A DNA stretch of 64,000 bases, taken from Bifidobacterium thermophilum (GTDB lineage Bacteria > Actinomycetota > Actinomycetes > Actinomycetales > Bifidobacteriaceae). The translations under genes were made by a program, and so were the position numbers. Each line of letters begins with the position of its first letter. Positions within the stretch are counted from its first letter, which is position 1. Where the stretch lies: contig JGZV01000004.1 of NCBI GenBank assembly GCA_000741495.1, forward strand, positions 186,001 through 250,000. The letters are read 5' to 3'. Positions 63,132-64,000 of the stretch are shown here, piece after piece. The notes under the pieces are model-generated. The model did not search any database and was not told the DNA's origin. It was given only the letters and a program-made list of their open reading frames with translations.

Positions 63132-64000
63132 TTATTCGGCTTCCACGATGCGTAGCACTTGTGTGATCGCTTCGCGGAAGCGGGCCATCTCGTCGTCGGT
63201 GCCCATGCATACGCGCAACCAGCCGTCGGGGCCAACCACGCGGATGAGAACGCCGCGGTCAAGCAGTTCCTGGAAGATCCGCTCGCGGTTGTCGAAATGC
63301 CCGCCGAACAGCAGGAAGTTCGATTCGGAATCCGCGACTTCAAGCGGGATGCCCTTGTAGGTCTGGCTTTTCAACCATGCCGCGGTCTGGTTGCGTACTT
63401 CACGCAGGTGGGCGACGCGGCTGAGCTGTTCGTCGGTGTGTTCGAACGCGGCGAGGGCGACGGCCTGGGTCACGGCGGACAGGTGGTACGGCATGCGCAC
63501 GATGCGCACGCTGTCGATGATGCCTTTCGAGGCGGCGAGGTAGCCGACGCGGGCGCCCGCATAGGCGAACGCTTTGCTCATGGTACGGCTGACCGCGAGG
63601 TTCTCGTGCTTGTTGACGAGGGTGACCGCGCTCGGGGTGCCCGGATTGCGGAACTCCACATAGGCTTCGTCGATGACGAGGATCGGGTGCACTCCTGGCG
63701 CCGCGCCGGCGACGTCCGCCTGTTCGCAGGCGGCGAGCAGCCGTTCGGTGTCTTCGAGCGGCAGCGGCGTGCCGGTCGGGTTGTTCGGGCTGGTCAGCAG
63801 CACCATGGACGGCTTGATCTCGTTGATCGCTTCGATGGTGCGGTCCACGTCAAGCGTGAAGTCGGCGTTGCGGTGGACGACTTTCCATCCGGTGAACGTG
63901 TCGCGCGCGTACTCGGGGTACATCGAATACGTGGGGTCGCAGCTCAGCGCGGTGCGGCCGGGGCCACCGAAGGCCTGGAACAGCTGGAGCATGATCTCGT
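63132..64000 (-). CDS. hisC: Histidinol-phosphate aminotransferase HisC (5' end outside the window)
   Basis: The window contains the last 289 or so codons. This PLP enzyme converts imidazole-acetol phosphate to histidinol phosphate. LLTSPNNPTGTPLP and ILVIDEAYVEF bind the cofactor pyridine, SRTMSKAFAYAGARVGYL contains the Schiff-base lysine, and the end (WLRVCMGTDDEMARFREAI) is normal. The reading frame continues without a break to base 64000 and beyond, so the missing N-terminus is due only to the window edge. Confidence 0.95.
   Translation of the reverse strand, partial: EIMLQLFQAFGGPGRTALSCDPTYSMYPEYARDTFTGWKVVHRNADFTLDVDRTIEAINEIKPSMVLLTSPNNPTGTPLPLEDTERLLAACEQADVAGAAPGVHPILVIDEAYVEFRNPGTPSAVTLVNKHENLAVSRTMSKAFAYAGARVGYLAASKGIIDSVRIVRMPYHLSAVTQAVALAAFEHTDEQLSRVAHLREVRNQTAAWLKSQTYKGIPLEVADSESNFLLFGGHFDNRERIFQELLDRGVLIRVVGPDGWLRVCMGTDDEMARFREAITQVLRIVEAE

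Overview
The window is a high-GC actinobacterial chromosome segment that I assign to Bifidobacterium (species not determined). The evidence is a tmRNA whose tag reads AKSNRTEFALAA, an actinobacterial lexA / LysM protein / nrdR SOS neighbourhood, a bifidobacterial division and cell-wall cluster with a MurE-like protein in the murE slot, and a type I-U (now called I-G) CRISPR-Cas system of the csb1/csb2/csb3 kind first described from B. animalis. No rRNA, tRNA, insertion sequence or integrase was found.

Layout. 1-4.3 kb: an FHS-family sugar permease, a long repeat-rich non-coding stretch with one small gene, and two overlapping genes of unknown function. 4.4-6.2 kb: a minus-strand mosaic of a candidate immunity gene, the C-terminal end of an EndoU-like toxin, a type I-C-like orphan repeat, two relict I-U repeats, and a 963-bp gene-bearing segment that sits exactly where a spacer should be. 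6.2-10.0 kb: a 53-repeat CRISPR array. 10.0-19.3 kb: its leader and the cas operon, read leftwards towards the array (csb1, csb2, cas3, csb3, cas4-cas1 fusion, cas2). 20-24.3 kb: dtd, ssrA (tmRNA), a MATE transporter, a DnaQ-like exonuclease and a small hypothetical gene. 24.4-24.7 kb: a run of palindromes spaced exactly 73 bp apart. 24.8-40.1 kb: the dcw cluster on the minus strand in transcription order mraZ, rsmH, ftsL, ftsI, murE-like, murF, mraY, murD, ftsW, murG, murC, ftsQ, headed by MraZ-type operator repeats. 40.6-58.4 kb: helD-like helicase, serA, nrdR, a LysM division-suppressor candidate divergent from lexA, a cation efflux protein, ldh, hflX, an rRNA-type methyltransferase overlapping hrpA, a secreted hemagglutinin-like protein and an MFS exporter. 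58.4-64 kb: glnA and the his genes hisA/priA, hisH, an acidic hypothetical gene, hisB and hisC (cut by the window edge).

How it works together. The cas genes form one leftward transcription unit, with a perfect 32-bp palindrome separating the interference genes from the adaptation genes. The array reads in the same direction: the repeats next to cas2 are all perfect and the far end is decayed. Two pairs of spacers encode, in the same frame and mostly with synonymous differences, the same peptide. This suggests repeated capture from homologous coding regions of related phages.

The points most worth a second look are the gene cassette in a spacer position next to a type I-C relic, the synonymous spacer pairs, a family of palindromes with a constant core and covarying outer stems, the 73-bp palindrome array, and a group of single-base anomalies (ftsW, hflX, one CRISPR repeat, possibly mraZ) that are either assembly errors in short homopolymers or real lesions.
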